From Aporrectodea caliginosa (lineage: Eukaryota > Annelida > Clitellata > Crassiclitellata > Lumbricidae), in assembly GCA_020284085.1 (NCBI GenBank), contig JACEVL010000030.1, positions 207,001-271,000 on the forward strand: a stretch of DNA of 64,000 nucleotides. Direction: 5' to 3'. The notes beneath the pieces are model-generated. The model was given only the letters and a program-made list of their open reading frames with translations. It ran no database searches and was not told the DNA's origin. Made by a program: the position numbers and the translations under genes. This document shows, in pieces, positions 8,419 to 19,975 of the stretch (within the stretch, counting starts at the first letter, position 1; each line of letters starts with the position of its first letter).

Positions 8419-10985
8419 CGTACGGATAAGAGTTGCTGTCAAATAATAAGATTTTGCTGATATAATCTACAGTTATATAGCAACAGATGAAAATATATCA
8501 AATTGCAGCCCCTCATCAAAGGTGTTTTAAATGGAACTTTATATTTCGAGCATTAGAATCCAACGATTAGTACTTATACTCCAAATTCTGGTACCCGAGC
8601 ACTCGCCACCAAACCCTTATACCTTGGTCAACAACCCTCGGAATTGCATCTCCTCCTATCCTATACCAGCTACTTGCGCATATTGGTCTCGTACCCCAAT
8701 TGCAGTTTTGCTGACTTTAAGCGCGCAATATGAGCAATTCGTTAGTTTGTATTAAAACGTAAATTTTAGGTAAGGTACATGCACATGTAAGCTTCTTCAA
8801 CTTTAAACATCAATATGTAGTCCTATAAATCCATCCAGCCGATGGATGTCGTTAAACCCTGGATTCTACTGTTCGAAATACAAAGTTTTATTCAGACACC
8901 TTTAATAAGAGACTGCCTTTCACTATACATGTGTCAATTTGTGATTAAGATGTACTCGCACTCTTCTATGAAACTTATTGATTTAGTAGTATTACTATGA
9001 AAACTAGTGATGGAAAAATTTCACTTATAGTAAAAATATTAACATTGTAAATATTTTAAATAATTATTAAACTCAGCCACTACTCGTCCGCGCCATAGTG
9101 CCAGGCAGTGCCAGTCCCAAGTCTAGATGAAGGTGGAGGGCGACGCTGATGATCTTTTTCTCACGCAGTTTCATTAAACTGAAACTACTAATATAAATAA
9201 ATATTACCTGGTAGTGCCAGTCCCACGCCTGAAAAACAAGGGGACGACGCTAATCACTTTGATAGAACACGGCGTTCTTAGACAGCAACTAATTCACAAG
9301 CGCTCGCCTATTCAAAGGGATTGTCCAGAGAGTTATCAGACGCGGATCCACGGAAAAAATTAAACCCTCCCCACCTGGGGTTGGATTACGCAATCGGTCT
9401 TTAGCCAGCGACGTAAGCGAAAAGCTAGCTGCGTACAACAGATGGCCGAAAGTGAGAGCCCACAGAAAATGTTCGTGGTTCGGTTACAGATGACGATTGA
9501 GTGGACAACACGGGTTGTTCTCAAGACTACAGAAATGAAAGAAGTCAACGAAAATACAGGAGAAAATCAATTGAGACAAAGAGAAAGTTACTCCGATGAA
9601 ATTCAGCAAAAAAAACAGAAGAACTAATGACATATATCTTTACCATAGTTTTACAAGAGTTCACAGCAGCCTACGATAAAAAAATCTCATCTTGATATTA
9701 GCAATAATACAGACGGTGAATGAGACCAGCCTTCAAACTAATGACTGCCGTTAGACTTCGCTAAACACTGTACTATATTGCCTAAACTACTTCAACACCC
9801 TTAATAAGATAACAGAATCGTATATAAGAACCATTCATATCGAGCGGAATTAAGTACTTGCTGAATTACGCAAATGTCGTTAAAAACTGTAAAGTATTAC
9901 TTGAACTACTTAGGCACCTTTAACATGATGCCTTATCTTGATATAAGTTAACACAACAATTAGGTCACATGCAATCTATTCTTATCGTTTTGCAAACTTA
10001 TGAATTTGCGAATTGTCGTCAACGGTCTTTGATGTCACAAGAAGAAATTAAACCTGCAAAAATAATAATAAATAGCAATCAGTTAATTGCTGACATGGTT
10101 AAGTCGATGTCAACGAACCTGGCAGCCGCAAGATGTCATTAAACAATGGTTACTTAGGCTACTACTGCAATTTGCGTTCTTCGCTTAGGCCTACTAGAAG
10201 GCATGAGAGGTCGGTAAACATGTGCACACAATATCAAGCGTTTTAAAATACCAGTGACAATCACTATAACAGTTAATTCAAGCAAAATTTTGAGGCAACG
10301 AAAGGCTACACCAAAATGTGAAAGTTCACCTAACAGAGTCATCTGATTTCTATTAAAAGATTTAAAAACACTGTTTTACTAAATTATATATTACACAGGT
10401 TTATAGTGCAATCGTTATTTGAAATGTTTTCTCCCGTATAAAGATTTACCCTATGTGGCCAATAACAAGTTTACAGGAGTTGAAATTAACTATTTTACTT
10501 CGTCAGAAGCTTTTAGTCGTAACTTAACTTGCGGGTGTTCTTTATTCGTTACAATTTCGAATTGTCGATTACTGCCTTTGATGTCATAAGACAAAATTAA
10601 ACCTTGGAAAAATAATAGTGATAATCGTTATTACTAGTTAATTTATTGTGCTATAATTATACCGTGTACATACGGACGGTGAGAAGTGTACAAAATAACG
10701 TCTGTCGACGCCAACGGTATTTAATGCTGTAAGACACGTTGTCAAAAGTCAGGCCCGCGGTCGAAGATGTTTTTCTGGGCCGCGGAGTCTTGGCTAAAGT
10801 CCACACAAGTTGAGAATGAAAGTTCAAATTTATCATTTTTCACTGCTTATTAATCGAAATCCAATTGCTGTTCTAACAAAAAAGCCAGTCAACACTAAAT
10901 GTTCACTCCGCTATTCACACGCTCCTCCTATTTTCACTTAAGGCGTCTCAGGATCATTCGTCGTTCTGTCTCCTCCTCCATATTC
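8419..10985. other. No gene; mosaic of short dispersed repeats
   Basis: No ORF of convincing content. I see repeated modules found elsewhere in the window: GCCAGTCCCAAG/CCTGGAT-type blocks (9105-9160, 9212-9260), TTAGGCACCTTTAA plus a downstream TATATA (9910-9950), GTCGTCAACGGTCTTTGATG (10015-10040, 10560-10600) followed by AATAATAAT tails, and 9293-9630, which is a diverged duplicate of 16010-16270 (shared ACAGATGGCCGA and GAGTGAGAGCCC). Confidence 0.5.
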
Positions 10986-10997
10986 ACAACTTAAGTT

Positions 10998-11567
10998 CAT
11001 GCTTTTGTATTTTCTCGGATTGACTACTGCAATTCCCTTCTTGTTGGTCTTCCTAAGGTTCGTCTTTCTCCTCTTCAGTCGGTCCTCAACTCCGCTGCTA
11101 GACTTATAGCCCGCCTTCCCAGGTACTCTCACATCTCTTCCTTTATGTTTGATGAACTTCATTGGCTCCCTCTGCATGCTCGCATACAATTTAAAATCCT
11201 CTCTCTGATCTTCAAGCCTCAGAAGGGTCTTGCCCCTCAATATCTGGTTGGTGTAATTCTTCGGCCTCACTCAGCTTCCTCCCACCGTCCACTTCGTTCC
11301 TGCAATAGACTTGACCTCTTGGTTCCCCGTAGTAGAACTGCTATGGCTCAGGCTCGTTCCTTTGCTTCAATTGGTCCCTCTCTTTGGAATGCTCTTTCTC
11401 CTTCTGTTCGCTCTAAAATTCTCTCTGGCAGTCTCTCTTCTTCCTTCACTTTTCTCAAAACCTGTTTATTTTCGCGGGGCTTAGCACACTGGGAGCGCTT
11501 CTGAACGGTTCACCCTATGAGAGGCGCTTTACAAATGCTTAAATACGATACGATACGATATACATGT
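10998..11567 (+). pseudogene. CR1/L2-like LINE, 3' end of reverse transcriptase ORF and tail
   Basis: The + frame from about 10998 reads FSRIDYCNSLLVGLP, then SAARLIARLPRYSHISSF, then LHWLPLHARIQFKI, and from 11145 to the stop at 11504 continues with RSFASIGPSLWNAL. This is the typical post-RT C-terminal region of CR1/L2-clade LINE ORF2. It is followed by a short 3' UTR and a tandem ATACG tail at 11545-11560. The copy is 5'-truncated: no RT catalytic core is present. Confidence 0.8.
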
Positions 11568-12119
11568 AGAAAGAGGTTTCTGATAATGAAGGAAGGTCAA
11601 ACCAAACTAATGACTGCTTCTTTGCTGATAATGCACCATTTAAGATGTTTTAAACATTTTCTGGGGACCGAGCCTTCTCTCATATTCCTACTGCATTTTG
11701 CTCAGACGCATTCGGCACCCTGGCCCGCCAGTTGCTGGAAAATGCTGCCACTAGCCCGCTAGCCCGCCATTACAAAATCTTTGACACTTCTGCTGTAAGA
11801 TGTCGTTAAACTCTGGATCTATTCAATTTGCTGAGTGCAGAAATAGGTCGTTCAGTGTTGTTTGCGACAACAATGAAACCTTAGAGAAGGTATTATGCCA
11901 TGCAAACAGTGAAAATTGTTAACATAATTTTTCTTATGAACGGCCTCTCCGTCAAACTTGGAGGTGGGAGTAGGATGGATGCAGAGCTTAACGACAATAT
12001 TATTAGGATTACAAAGGCCGTTTATATATATCGACAGAAATTAGTTTGGATTAATACAGGTCTTTGCGCGCTGACGTTCGCTAGGTGGCAGAAGCATTCT
12101 TTTCGTAGTTTAGGACGAC
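11568..12119. other. No gene recognised
   Basis: Contains a small AT-rich ORF (11900-12130) without recognisable motifs. A GATGTCGTTAAACTCTGGAT dispersed-repeat motif lies near 11800. Nothing else is supported. Confidence 0.4.
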
Positions 12120-12400
12120 GACAAGAATGATGATGTTGACGTTGTTGTTGTTGTTGATGGTTAGATAACAACGTAATCAATCAGGCACAACGTTGTAATA
12201 ATTATGGTTGTTGTTAAAGTGATGATGACTACGACGACAAGAATGATTATAATGATGTTGGTGTTTTTGAGCTGGACAACAATAGGTGCGATGCTATTTA
12301 TGTCGTTTTTGATTGTTACGTATACAATATAGGCTCAATGTTGTTGCTATTATGATCGTTGTTATTAATGATAATGATGAATACGACGCCTAGGGTGATG
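12120..12400 (+). repeat. Low-complexity GTT/GAT-rich tract
   Basis: Imperfect runs of GTTGTTGTT and GATGATGA(C/T) alternate over about 280 bases. This is probably a decayed trinucleotide microsatellite. No coding content. Confidence 0.6.
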
Positions 12401-13221
12401 ATGATCCACTTTGTACCCTCCGTTCTTGTCTGCATATAGAATTACCTTCCCCATCCACCTCCTAGATTCTTATAGCTACCTTTCATGTCTCCAACGTGAT
12501 CATCTGACTGTCTGCTTTCTATTCCTACTTTCTTGGCTAGGTCGCTAAGACTCTTCAGCTCTGCGGTAGTTGCCAACTTGCTCTACGTTCTTTCTAACTG
12601 TCTCAAACCCGTCCGTATCCCAAAAACCTATCTCCGATATCCCCCATTCCCTCCTCAATTTTCACAATTGGGCAATTACTGACCACAGTGGGCTCAGATC
12701 CACCTTCCTCAGGGATGGCGCTCAAGTCGTCAGCTGTAAGATAATATTATGTCTACCGTAAATAAGGGAAATGCACCCTGACGTGGTTGCCGTATAATTG
12801 GGTTCTTAAAATGGTCCACACCTCATCTAATTCTTTCTTTCAATATCACTTCTCTGTTCCACTCCGTCAGTTCTCCTATCTTAGCATCATAATATCAAAA
12901 ACCACAAAATAATTTCACGATGATATTTTGAAGAAAAGAAAGTTTATATAGCGTCTGGAAATTAGATTTATGGGTGTCTAATTTAGTTGCATTCAACGTT
13001 CTGCGACATCTAGCGGCCCCGACATCACAACTTGATATTACATTATACCAATAGTTTTAAATGAGAATATACAGCGTTTGGAAACTAGATTTAAAGGTGT
13101 GTAATTAGAGCCTAACAATTAAATGTTTAGCGTCATCTTGTCGTAATCGCAATCGTAATCGTAATCAAGCATTTATATAGCGCCACCAAAACAGAGGCGC
13201 TCCCGACCCGAGCCAGTCTCT

Positions 13222-13707
13222 TCACTGGTAAAGGGAGGTTTTCAGGCGCTTGCGGAACTGGTCAAAAGAAATAGAAAAAAGGTCAGTCCTGAGGGACTGA
13301 GGTAACTGGTTCCAGCTATTGGGACCAACAATAGCGAAACTCCTAGACTGGGCCGTAGAAGTACGCACCCGCGGGACAACCAAGTAACCACGGGCCGAGG
13401 ACCGAAGGGAGGAACGACTGTGCAGAGAAGATACTGGGGTACAAAAGGCCCTAAGATAGTGAGGAGCAGACCCAGCAAGACAGCTACGCATGAGGGAACA
13501 GACCTTGAATTGGATGCGCTGGCGGATGGGGAGCCAGTGAAGGCAGTCACGGATAAAATAGGAGATATGGTCAAACTTTGCAATGCCCCCTATGAGGCGG
13601 GCGGCAGCGTTCAGAATGGACTGAAGTTTAGATGTATTTGTAGAGGAGAGACCAATGTACACCGCATTCCCATAATCAATCCTGGAACAGATCAATGCAT
13701 GGACCAA
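13222..13707 (-). pseudogene. LINE ORF2 C-terminal fragment
   Basis: 161 residues in a frame shifted -1 relative to the RT ORF. Contains ICSRIDYGNAVYIGL, NAAARLIGGIAKFDHIS, LHWLPIRQRIQFKV and SFAIVGPNSWNQLP, the conserved CR1/L2 C-terminal block, and stops 80 bases before the LINE 3' tail. It is the natural continuation of the RT ORF in the same element. Confidence 0.85.
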
Positions 13708-14510
13708 AGTCGTGATGGCGTGCAGTGGTAGTGATTGGCGGATGGCACGGAGTTGGCGTAGGTAGTATAGAAACAGGAACGAGAGACACTATTTACGTGA
13801 TCAGACAGAGAAAGGACAGGATCAAGAATGAATCCAAGATCACGGACAGAGGAAGAGAAGTGCATATTTGGAAACCGAAGACGAAGGGAGTCAGCATCAA
13901 CCTTGGCAAGCTGGGCACGACCACCGAGCCATATGTGCTGAGTCTTGTCTTGGTTAAGACGAAGGCGATTTGAGGATAACCATCGGTCAAGAGCAACTGA
14001 AGCCTCTAGAATACGCTCGACCATAACAGCAGCTGTGTCTGCAGGTCCATGAAGGTAAGCCTGCGTGTCATCAGCATATTGGTGGGATAGGACACCCAGT
14101 GGACCAAGGACCCCAGCCAGATCCGAAGTATATAGGACAAACAGAAGAGGAGCAAGAACCGAGCCCTGAGGTAACCCGTAAGAGAGGGGAACCCAAGCAG
14201 AGCGGGTGGGACCAAAAACTACCGAGACGGAGCGACCAGAAAGAAATGAGCGGAACCAGAGAAGAGCAGAATCAGTAATCCCAAATGAGTTAGAGAGCCG
14301 GTCAAGAAGGATGGTGTGATCAACAGTGTCGAAAGCGGCACTAATGTCATAGAGGGAAAGTAGAGTGACATGGCCACGATCAACGGCATGAAATACATCA
14401 GCCAGAAGACTCACCATAAGAGATTCTGTCGAGTGAAATTTCCTAAATCCAGACTGAAGAGGAGGCATTAGAGAGTGTAGGTCAAGGTAGTGAACCAATT
14501 GTACAGACAC
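13692..14510 (-). pseudogene. LINE ORF2 fragment, reverse transcriptase core
   Basis: 272 residues open, and the frame continues upstream of the listed GTG to the truncation point. Visible RT motifs: AFDTVDHTILLDRL (motif A region, catalytic D), YGLPQGSVLAPLLF (motif B) and HQYADDTQAYL (motif C, YADD). They are followed by LNQDKTQHIWLG and the thumb region. The endonuclease and N-terminal RT are missing. A -1 frame change at about 13692-13707 separates it from the C-terminal ORF, so this copy is inactive. Confidence 0.85.
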
Positions 14511-14699
14511 ACATTTCTCAAAATAGGTGGAGATAGGCCAAGGAGTTCCTGTTGGAAGCTAATCGGAGAACTATGTAAATCCATTTATTTTAGTAATTTA
14601 GTTATCATAATAAGCCATCCCATTAATTGTATTGTATTGTATCTAAATATTTATATAGCGCCTCTCTCAGAATAACTATTCAGAAGCGCTAATGTTATT

Positions 14700-14940
14700 G
14701 GGTTGCACGGTAGTATACTGGTTAGCGTGCTGTACTGTCAATCGAGAGGTCGGGGTTCAAATCCCCACTAGTGCAGATATTTGTTTCGAGACTGCATGCA
14801 TCAATTGCGCCCCCTAGCCTGTAATGAGCATACTAGCCGTACACAGTCGATGGAAAGATCAGACAGCGAGGGAGAGGACTGGTCACTGACCTGACATTCC
14901 GACGCAGGGAGAAATGAAGTCGCTAACACTTCATAGCCAT
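14700..14940 (+). repeat. tRNA-derived SINE, family A
   Basis: GGTTGCACGGTAGTATACTG followed by GTTAGCGTGC (A-box region) and GGGGTTCAAATCCCC (B-box stem-loop) give a tRNA-like head. The body continues with AGCCTGTAATGAGCA and a GTCGATGGAAAGATC motif shared with 24880, 31740 and 51660. An upstream GCGCCTCTCTCAG..AGAAGCGCTAATG block (14640-14695) is the tail of another short element. Confidence 0.75.
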
Positions 14941-15100
14941 GTGGATGTATAAGTTATATGCTGCAGCTATTGAACACTTTTGTAAAGAGAAGCCTAAATT
15001 TCTTCTCAATCTTTAAATGAAACTTAATGAGCCTATAATATGGGCCAAATATTGAAAAAAACGAGCCTTTGAGACTGCCCAGGGCTTACGGGGCTGTAGA

Positions 15101-15535
15101 ATGGAGGCGACGCTGATCATAATATTACCTGTTAAGGAAAGAATTGTATACAAAATCGCCATCATCACCTACAACTGCGTAACAACGAAAACTCCCTCAT
15201 ACCTTTCCGACCTCCTTCAAATTCACATGCCCTCAAGGAACATGCGATCTTCCGGAAATCGAACCCTAGTCTTGCACCGCTGTCGCACTACAACTGCATC
15301 AAGATCCTTCATCTCAGCAGCCCCTCGAATATGGAACAATCTTCCTACGGACATTAGAAATTCTACAGCCCTCGCTGTCTTCAAGAAACATCTAAAAACT
15401 GAACTTTTCACACAGGCCCATCTTGAGTGATTTACCCCTGCTCCTCAAAATGCTTCTGAATCGTTGCTTCGAGTCATCGACTGCTTACGAACTACGGCAC
15501 TCAAATCTCTATTATTATTATTATTATTTGTTATA
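15101..15535 (+). pseudogene. L2/CR1-like LINE C-terminal fragment with ATT tail
   Basis: A 109-codon open frame to 15430 reads VYKIAIITYNCV, TKTPSYLSDLL and SFISAAPRIWNNLPTDIR, then STALAVFKKHLKTELF. This is the C-terminal block of a different CR1/L2 family from the one at 13139. It ends in a non-coding stretch and an (ATT)n tail at 15510-15530. It is nearly identical to 32134-32600, its partner in the segmental duplication. Confidence 0.8.
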
Positions 15536-15719
15536 ACATTGCATCGTTAAACAGCAACTAACCAACCAAATAAAAATTTGAATTTAGACACCTTAATAAG
15601 ATGCTTCTTTTGTCAATATAAACAGTTGGCCTTGAAATTCTTTGTATTCATCGTCATTACATTTGGCTGTAAGCAAGGCTGCACACTGTCAATTCGACTC
15701 TACAATAACTCCGCAATTG

Positions 15720-15815
15720 CCCTACTTGTGATAGTGCCAGTCCCAAGCCTGAAGAAAGAAGGGGGCGTCGCTAATCATCCTACTTATGACACGGTGTCGT
15801 TAAACAGGAACTAAC
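15720..15815 (+). repeat. Dispersed GCCAGTCCCAAGCCTG module
   Basis: A block of the form GTGCCAGTCCCAAGCCTGAA, then GGGGGCGTCGCTAATCATCC and a CACGGTGTCGTTAAACAGGA end. It recurs at 9105, 9215, 25830, 29565, 30985, 32800, 32995, 34760, 47100 and 49735, often next to short (AAC/AAT)-like tails. This is a short interspersed element or the 3' module of one. No tRNA boxes are visible. Confidence 0.6.
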
Positions 15816-16009
15816 TAACTTTAAGCGATAGATGATCTATGCGTCTTTGTCTGAATTTTATTTACAAATAGCAGACAAAAATGTAAACCTTGTACATGTA
15901 AATATTTGCCAGGTCCCACGCCTAGAAAAAGGTGGATGACGACGCTAATCATCTTTGTTGTGGCACGACGTTCTTTAACAGAAACGAACCACTGTAAAGC
16001 AAGTTAAAT

Positions 16010-16280
16010 GTTATCGCAGGGCCCTAGCTTATTCACGAGCGCTGCATCGAGCCAGAGGGAATGTCAGACGCGGATCCAAGTCCGACCCTCCACAGATGGC
16101 CGAGAGTGAGAGCCCGCGGAAAAAGTTCGTGGGTCGATGATAGATGGCTCTAGGTTAGATAGCACTTTGTATTTCACATAAACTACCGAAATCAGTGCAA
16201 AGAAAATCAAGACAGACAGGAAGATAATCAGGTAAATATTCTGAAAATAGGAAAACCGAAGAACTACTGATTAACATCTG
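16010..16280 (+). repeat. Dispersed repeat, paired with 9293-9630
   Basis: Shares GACGCGGATCCA, ACAGATGGCCGA and GAGTGAGAGCCC with 9293-9630, and ends in a similar AAAAC-GAAGAACTA stretch. It is a diverged two-copy repeat with no coding content in common frames. Confidence 0.5.
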
Positions 16281-16309
16281 AACGAGACTTATACAATAAT
16301 TCAACAAAG

Positions 16310-16440
16310 TCATGTCATGTCACATCACCATCGTCGCTTCCTGACGGTTGGCTGCATGAATGGACCCTCAATGCCCAGTGTTTTCTGTTGCGTGCCTCGT
16401 TCATTAATCCAGCAACCACAAGTTCTGATCATTGCAAGAT
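16310..16440 (-). pseudogene. LINE C-terminal fragment (same family as 17190-17470)
   Basis: About 120 bases match the 17210-17330 fragment: GTCACATCACCATCG, a GACGGTTGGCTGCATGAATG block and CCAGTGTTTTCTGT. Coding sense is on the minus strand (a WAE/RVHSC-like block). Decayed. Confidence 0.55.
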
Positions 16441-16535
16441 ATCATAAAACAAGCGCATATTGACATATATATAGCATCTTCGGGTCTCTAATTAGAGGTG
16501 TTTAAATGAAACATAATTCGAACAGTAGTATTTAA

Positions 16536-16537
16536 CG

Positions 16538-16611
<74 letters not shown>

Positions 16612-16612
16612 G
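16536..16612 (+). repeat. (AAT)n microsatellite
   Basis: About 25 uninterrupted AAT/TAA units, sitting immediately 3' (in minus sense) of a LINE tail at 16613. It probably grew from the LINE's own A-rich or AAT tail. Confidence 0.9.
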
Positions 16613-16790
16613 ACATTTATATGGCGCCGTAACACGGCCATGCCGTTACAAGGGCGCCTTACAAGACAACTAACAGCAGTCGGGATAAGCCCTGGCGAAC
16701 AAATGTGATTTTAGCATGGATTTGAAAGAGTCCACTGAGTCGGTCAATCGGATAGCAGGAGGAAGTCTGTTCCAGCATGTTTAAAAAATT
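16613..16790 (-). pseudogene. CR1/L2-like LINE C-terminal fragment
   Basis: Minus-strand reading gives WNRLPPAIRLTDSVDSF followed by KSMLKSHLFARAYPDC and a stop, then a 3' UTR with a CGCCATATAAATGTCG end and the (AAT)n tail at 16536-16612. Short and 5'-truncated. Confidence 0.7.
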
Positions 16791-17191
16791 CTTCATGTTT
16801 TGCATCCCCATCCTATACCCGCTGCAGTCCATACTTGGTCTGGGACCCCATATTCGGCTTTGCCAACTTTATGTTCGAGAAAAGAGCAATTCGTAATTTT
16901 GTTCAAAAGAAACAAATTAAAACTAAGATTAAGCCTCTGAGGCTCTGAGTGGAGATCGTGAAGGGGCGCTATATAAATTTCAACTGATTCTTCTTCTTAA
17001 GACGTCAAGATGTATTGCAGATATGGCGGATATGCTTTGTAGGCTGCTATTAGCGCCGTGTATTCCAGGCTGTTCTGTTATTAGTTAAGATTTATGTCTT
17101 CTGTCATTTGTGTTTCAATTGCATAACATGTAAATGTACAGCGCAGTGCGTTTGTCAGGCGCTTACTTAAAGAAAAGATATTATATTATTA

Positions 17192-17470
17192 TTATGTAGA
17201 CGTCAAAATCCTTCCATCCTTCCATGTCACATCGCCATCGACTCTTTGCGACGGTTGGCTACATGAATGGACCCTCTCTGCCCAGTGTCTTCTGTCGCGT
17301 GCCGCGTTCATTAAGCCAGCGCCTACAAGTCCGGCCCAGTTCAGGATGTTGTTGATCCACGATATTCTCGGCCTTCCTCTTTCTTCGATCCCTTCCACGA
17401 GACCCGTCATCAGGCTGCTCTCGATGCTGTCGTGCGGCTGTCTTATGATGTGGCCAAAATATTATAGTTT
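17192..17470 (-). pseudogene. Non-LTR retrotransposon C-terminal fragment (RTE/CR1-type)
   Basis: Minus-strand frame: a GLVEGIEERGRPRISWINNI block, then RDRRHWAERVHSCSQPSQR and a stop, a conserved LINE ORF2 C-terminal signature. The frame extends upstream to about 17470 (GHIIRQP-like). No RT core is present. A shorter copy is at 16310-16440. Confidence 0.7.
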
Positions 17471-18500
17471 CCGCGTTTTGGTGTGGTTAAACACGGCAAA
17501 GTATTATATGAACTACTTCGACACATTTAATAAGGCACTCAATATAAATCATGTCTCGGGTATTTGATAACGTCATTCAGAATACAATAAATGGCGTTAA
17601 ACACTGTATCGTAATATGCGAACTGCTTAGACACCTTTAATACGGTTCCTTAACGTGCTATAACAACCATTTTACGCTACAAGCCACAGATTTTACTTTT
17701 ACACTTATGTGTCAAAACTGATGCTAAGTGTTTGTTTGATAGCATTAGATGTCATAATCATAATTAATATGATATGATGTTTCTTATGAACTTTGGTCTA
17801 TGGTTATGCTCGTTTGTAGACTCTTGTTGAATGTGCTATATTATATACATACTGTGGATGTATTAGATTCCTGTTCTAACTATTTGCATATATTATGATA
17901 ATATTGTGTGATTGAAATTATTAAATACTTCCGTAAAATGTACCAAAAATTACAAACTTCATGAATTACTTGCATGTGTGACAAATATCAATCAAGCTGT
18001 ATTAAGAACATTAAATGTAATAAATTGAGAATTTCGGGTGAAGTTTCGGTTATCTTTTATTGTCAACACGGTAGCATAATAAATGATAAAGAATTGTCAT
18101 ATTCACTGTTTGAGTATATTTCATTAATAATGCTTGATTTTACTGATTGATGACTTCTTAAAAATCCAAAAGTGAACTTCATGTTAAACATGTCTTTCGT
18201 GTCTTCTAAATTTGTAAAATAAATGTTATTGAAATAAATAGATTAAGAAGTAAATGTGCATTAGTAATGGTGATCAAGAATTAATTTTAAGAAACCTTTC
18301 TTGTATACGACAATTGCTACTAAATATTGTTGAATTTGCATCAGATACCAAAGTGCATGTATCAAACTGTATATTTATGAATTGTATTTTTATTTTTGTA
18401 TTTTTTTATGTCGTTAAACAATGAACACTAATGACATTTTAAGGTTATGTTTGGACAGTCTTAAATGGTGTCTTTTGGACGCTATGAATTCATTTCACTG
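17471..18500. other. No gene; AT-rich with dispersed modules
   Basis: Two tandem-like copies of the GTTAAACAC..GACACCTTTAATA module with downstream TATA-like text lie at 17490-17560 and 17590-17690. 17700-18400 is AT-rich unique-looking sequence with no ORF above about 60 codons. Confidence 0.45.
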
Positions 18501-18514
18501 CACTGTATATGTTT

Positions 18515-18765
18515 TAAATTGTCGTCAACGACCTTTGATGTCATATGACGACGTTAAACCTTGGAGAAATAAGCCACAGACTAAACGACAAGTTTGCACT
18601 CATGCATCATTTACGTATTATTGTCGTCAACGGCCAGAAGAAGACATTAAACTTTGTAGTAATAATAATAACAATAGCATTCATTCAATTGTTGGCAATA
18701 TATGTTTGACTTCTATGTCCCTGGCCGCCGTAAGATGTCGTTAAACAATGGAAATTACCAGCCTA
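18515..18765 (+). repeat. Two GTCGTCAACG..ACGTTAAAC modules
   Basis: TTGTCGTCAACGACCTTTGA followed by TGTCATATGACGACGTTAAA at 18521-18560, and a second diverged unit at 18621-18655 followed by (AAT)n-like text. A third short GTAAGATGTCGTTAAAC lies at 18730. The same module forms the perfect palindrome at 33515. Confidence 0.55.
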
Positions 18766-18900
18766 TTACTACAATTTGCGTTCTTCGTTTAGGCCTACTA
18801 GTGGGCGTACGAGGTCGCTAAACACTGCACCGCTGATACAGTATAATTTTAACATTTGTGTGTAACACCAGTGACAATCAGTATAATATTAGTAATATTC

Positions 18901-18972
18901 GCCACCACGTCCACCACCACCACCACCACCACCACCACCACCCACCACCACCACCACCACCACCACCACGGA
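18901..18972 (+). repeat. (CAC)n microsatellite
   Basis: About 20 CAC/CCA units with a single CCC interruption near 18942. It generates poly-His/Pro and poly-Trp/Gly shadow ORFs that are not genes. Confidence 0.9.
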
Positions 18973-19110
18973 GAGTGTTCCGTTCGATCCTACTTGCTAT
19001 AGTTCTACTGTGCAAAGACCTTGAAAAAGTCCCTCGCATACGATTACTCAGCGTCATCGACTGATGCTTAGTCATTTACAATTACATTTGGGGAATGGCG
19101 CTTAATAACT
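18973..19110 (+). repeat. SINE family B, 3' part
   Basis: GTTCCGTTCGATCC (decayed B box) is followed by the family body ACCTTGAAAAAGTCCCTCGC, GATTACTCAGCGTCATCGAC and a GGGGAATGGCGCTTAATAA end, as in the copies at 20290 and 35950. Confidence 0.6.
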
Positions 19111-19439
19111 TCCCAAATAATAATAACATAGCCACTTATCCTAATTCTTGTGTAAAAAACTAAGAAGTACTCGTAGTAGTAGAGTAGATTTCGTTTATTA
19201 AAATACTAAGTTGACATACTGCAACTTGTTTACATGGGATAATGAAGGTAATGAAATTAAAAACTATAAGTTTATGCCTTTAGTCAGATTGAGAGTTAAA
19301 TCTTAACATCCCGAATGGTCCAAAATAGAACCCTAGAGATGAAATTGTGGTCATCTTTTTTGGGCAGTTCATATTCATGAGGCCTAGGGCGCAGAGCATA
19401 TGGCCTATTAATGCTAATTAATATTATCCCACCGGATTG

Positions 19440-19975
19440 AAAATGAATAAAATTAAGGCCTAAAATATTAATTATAGAAAGAAAATACCTCAATGGGTGA
19501 CAGACGAAAAGAAAGACAAACAGACAAACAGACAGGCATAGGCCCTATACCCAGACAGCGCACAGAGACACAGATAGATAGACAGACCAATAGTAATAGC
19601 AACTGAATGCGTTGTTCTTTCCAACCAGACAGAAAGAGACAACCAATGGGACTAAGGGTAAGCACAGCAAGACCCTCACTTACTTCTTATGTACGACGGA
19701 TCATAGAGTCCAGCGCTAACGACAACATCTCTCCTAAAATCAGGACATTTGTTATTAAGCGCCACGATTTACATGGCTATGCGATTGTTTTATGAGCAAC
19801 ATGTGACACTGTAGTCGAATGGTGGGAACGATCGCCTTAGATACCTTTAAAACGCAATCAAACTATGATATATAAGGATCGCTTTCGCTGTAATATGCCC
19901 GAAAAATAATCTTTGTCGGCGGAAACGGCCTATGTTGTCATAAGCTGCCGTTAAACTGTGGATCCAATCCAGTAC
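19440..19975 (+). pseudogene. Receptor terminal-exon duplicate, copy B (TM6-TM7 deleted)
   Basis: The upstream intron text and a (CAGA)n-like tract (19500-19590) precede TTCTTTCCAACCAGACAGAA, where the acceptor AG of the main copy is AA. About 45 bases of exon follow, then the text jumps to CTTACTTCTTATGTACGACG, the last codons of the main copy, and runs into the same 3' flank (CAGGACATTTG..., TGAGCAACATGTGACAC, CCTTAGATACCTTTAAAACG). All of TM6, ECL3 and TM7 (about 330 bases) are missing, so it is non-functional. It ends in an AATCTTTGTCGGCGG module (19908-19970) shared with 36540 and 47440. Confidence 0.75.

Larger units (their letters stand above)
13139..14526 (-). mobile_element. CR1-like non-LTR retrotransposon, 5'-truncated
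   Basis: A minus-strand LINE copy starts mid-RT at about 14526 and ends with a GCGCTATATAAATGCTTGAT tail plus GATTAC-type repeats at 13139-13165. Boundaries were inferred by comparison with the uninterrupted copy at 31545-31590. 5' truncation and a simple-repeat 3' tail are hallmarks of target-primed reverse transcription. A partial copy of its last 350 bases lies at 26410-26760. Confidence 0.8.
12880..15960 (+). repeat. Segmental duplication, copy 1 (interrupted by a LINE)
   Basis: Colinear with 31300-33018. The left arm (12900-13138) matches 31310-31558 moderately. After the inserted LINE (13139-14526) the right arm (14527-15840) matches 31573-32900 closely, with only scattered substitutions and microsatellite length changes. 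Both copies contain the same SINE and the same LINE C-terminal fragment. Copy 2 reads without interruption across the point where the LINE sits in copy 1. Confidence 0.8.

Noticed and set aside
9442..9627. 61-codon ORF MAESESPQKMFVVRLQ...
   Set aside because: Lies in a two-copy dispersed repeat (9293/16010) in which the frame is not preserved.
18858..19075. His/Pro-rich and Gly/Trp-rich ORFs
   Set aside because: Translation of the (CAC)n microsatellite.
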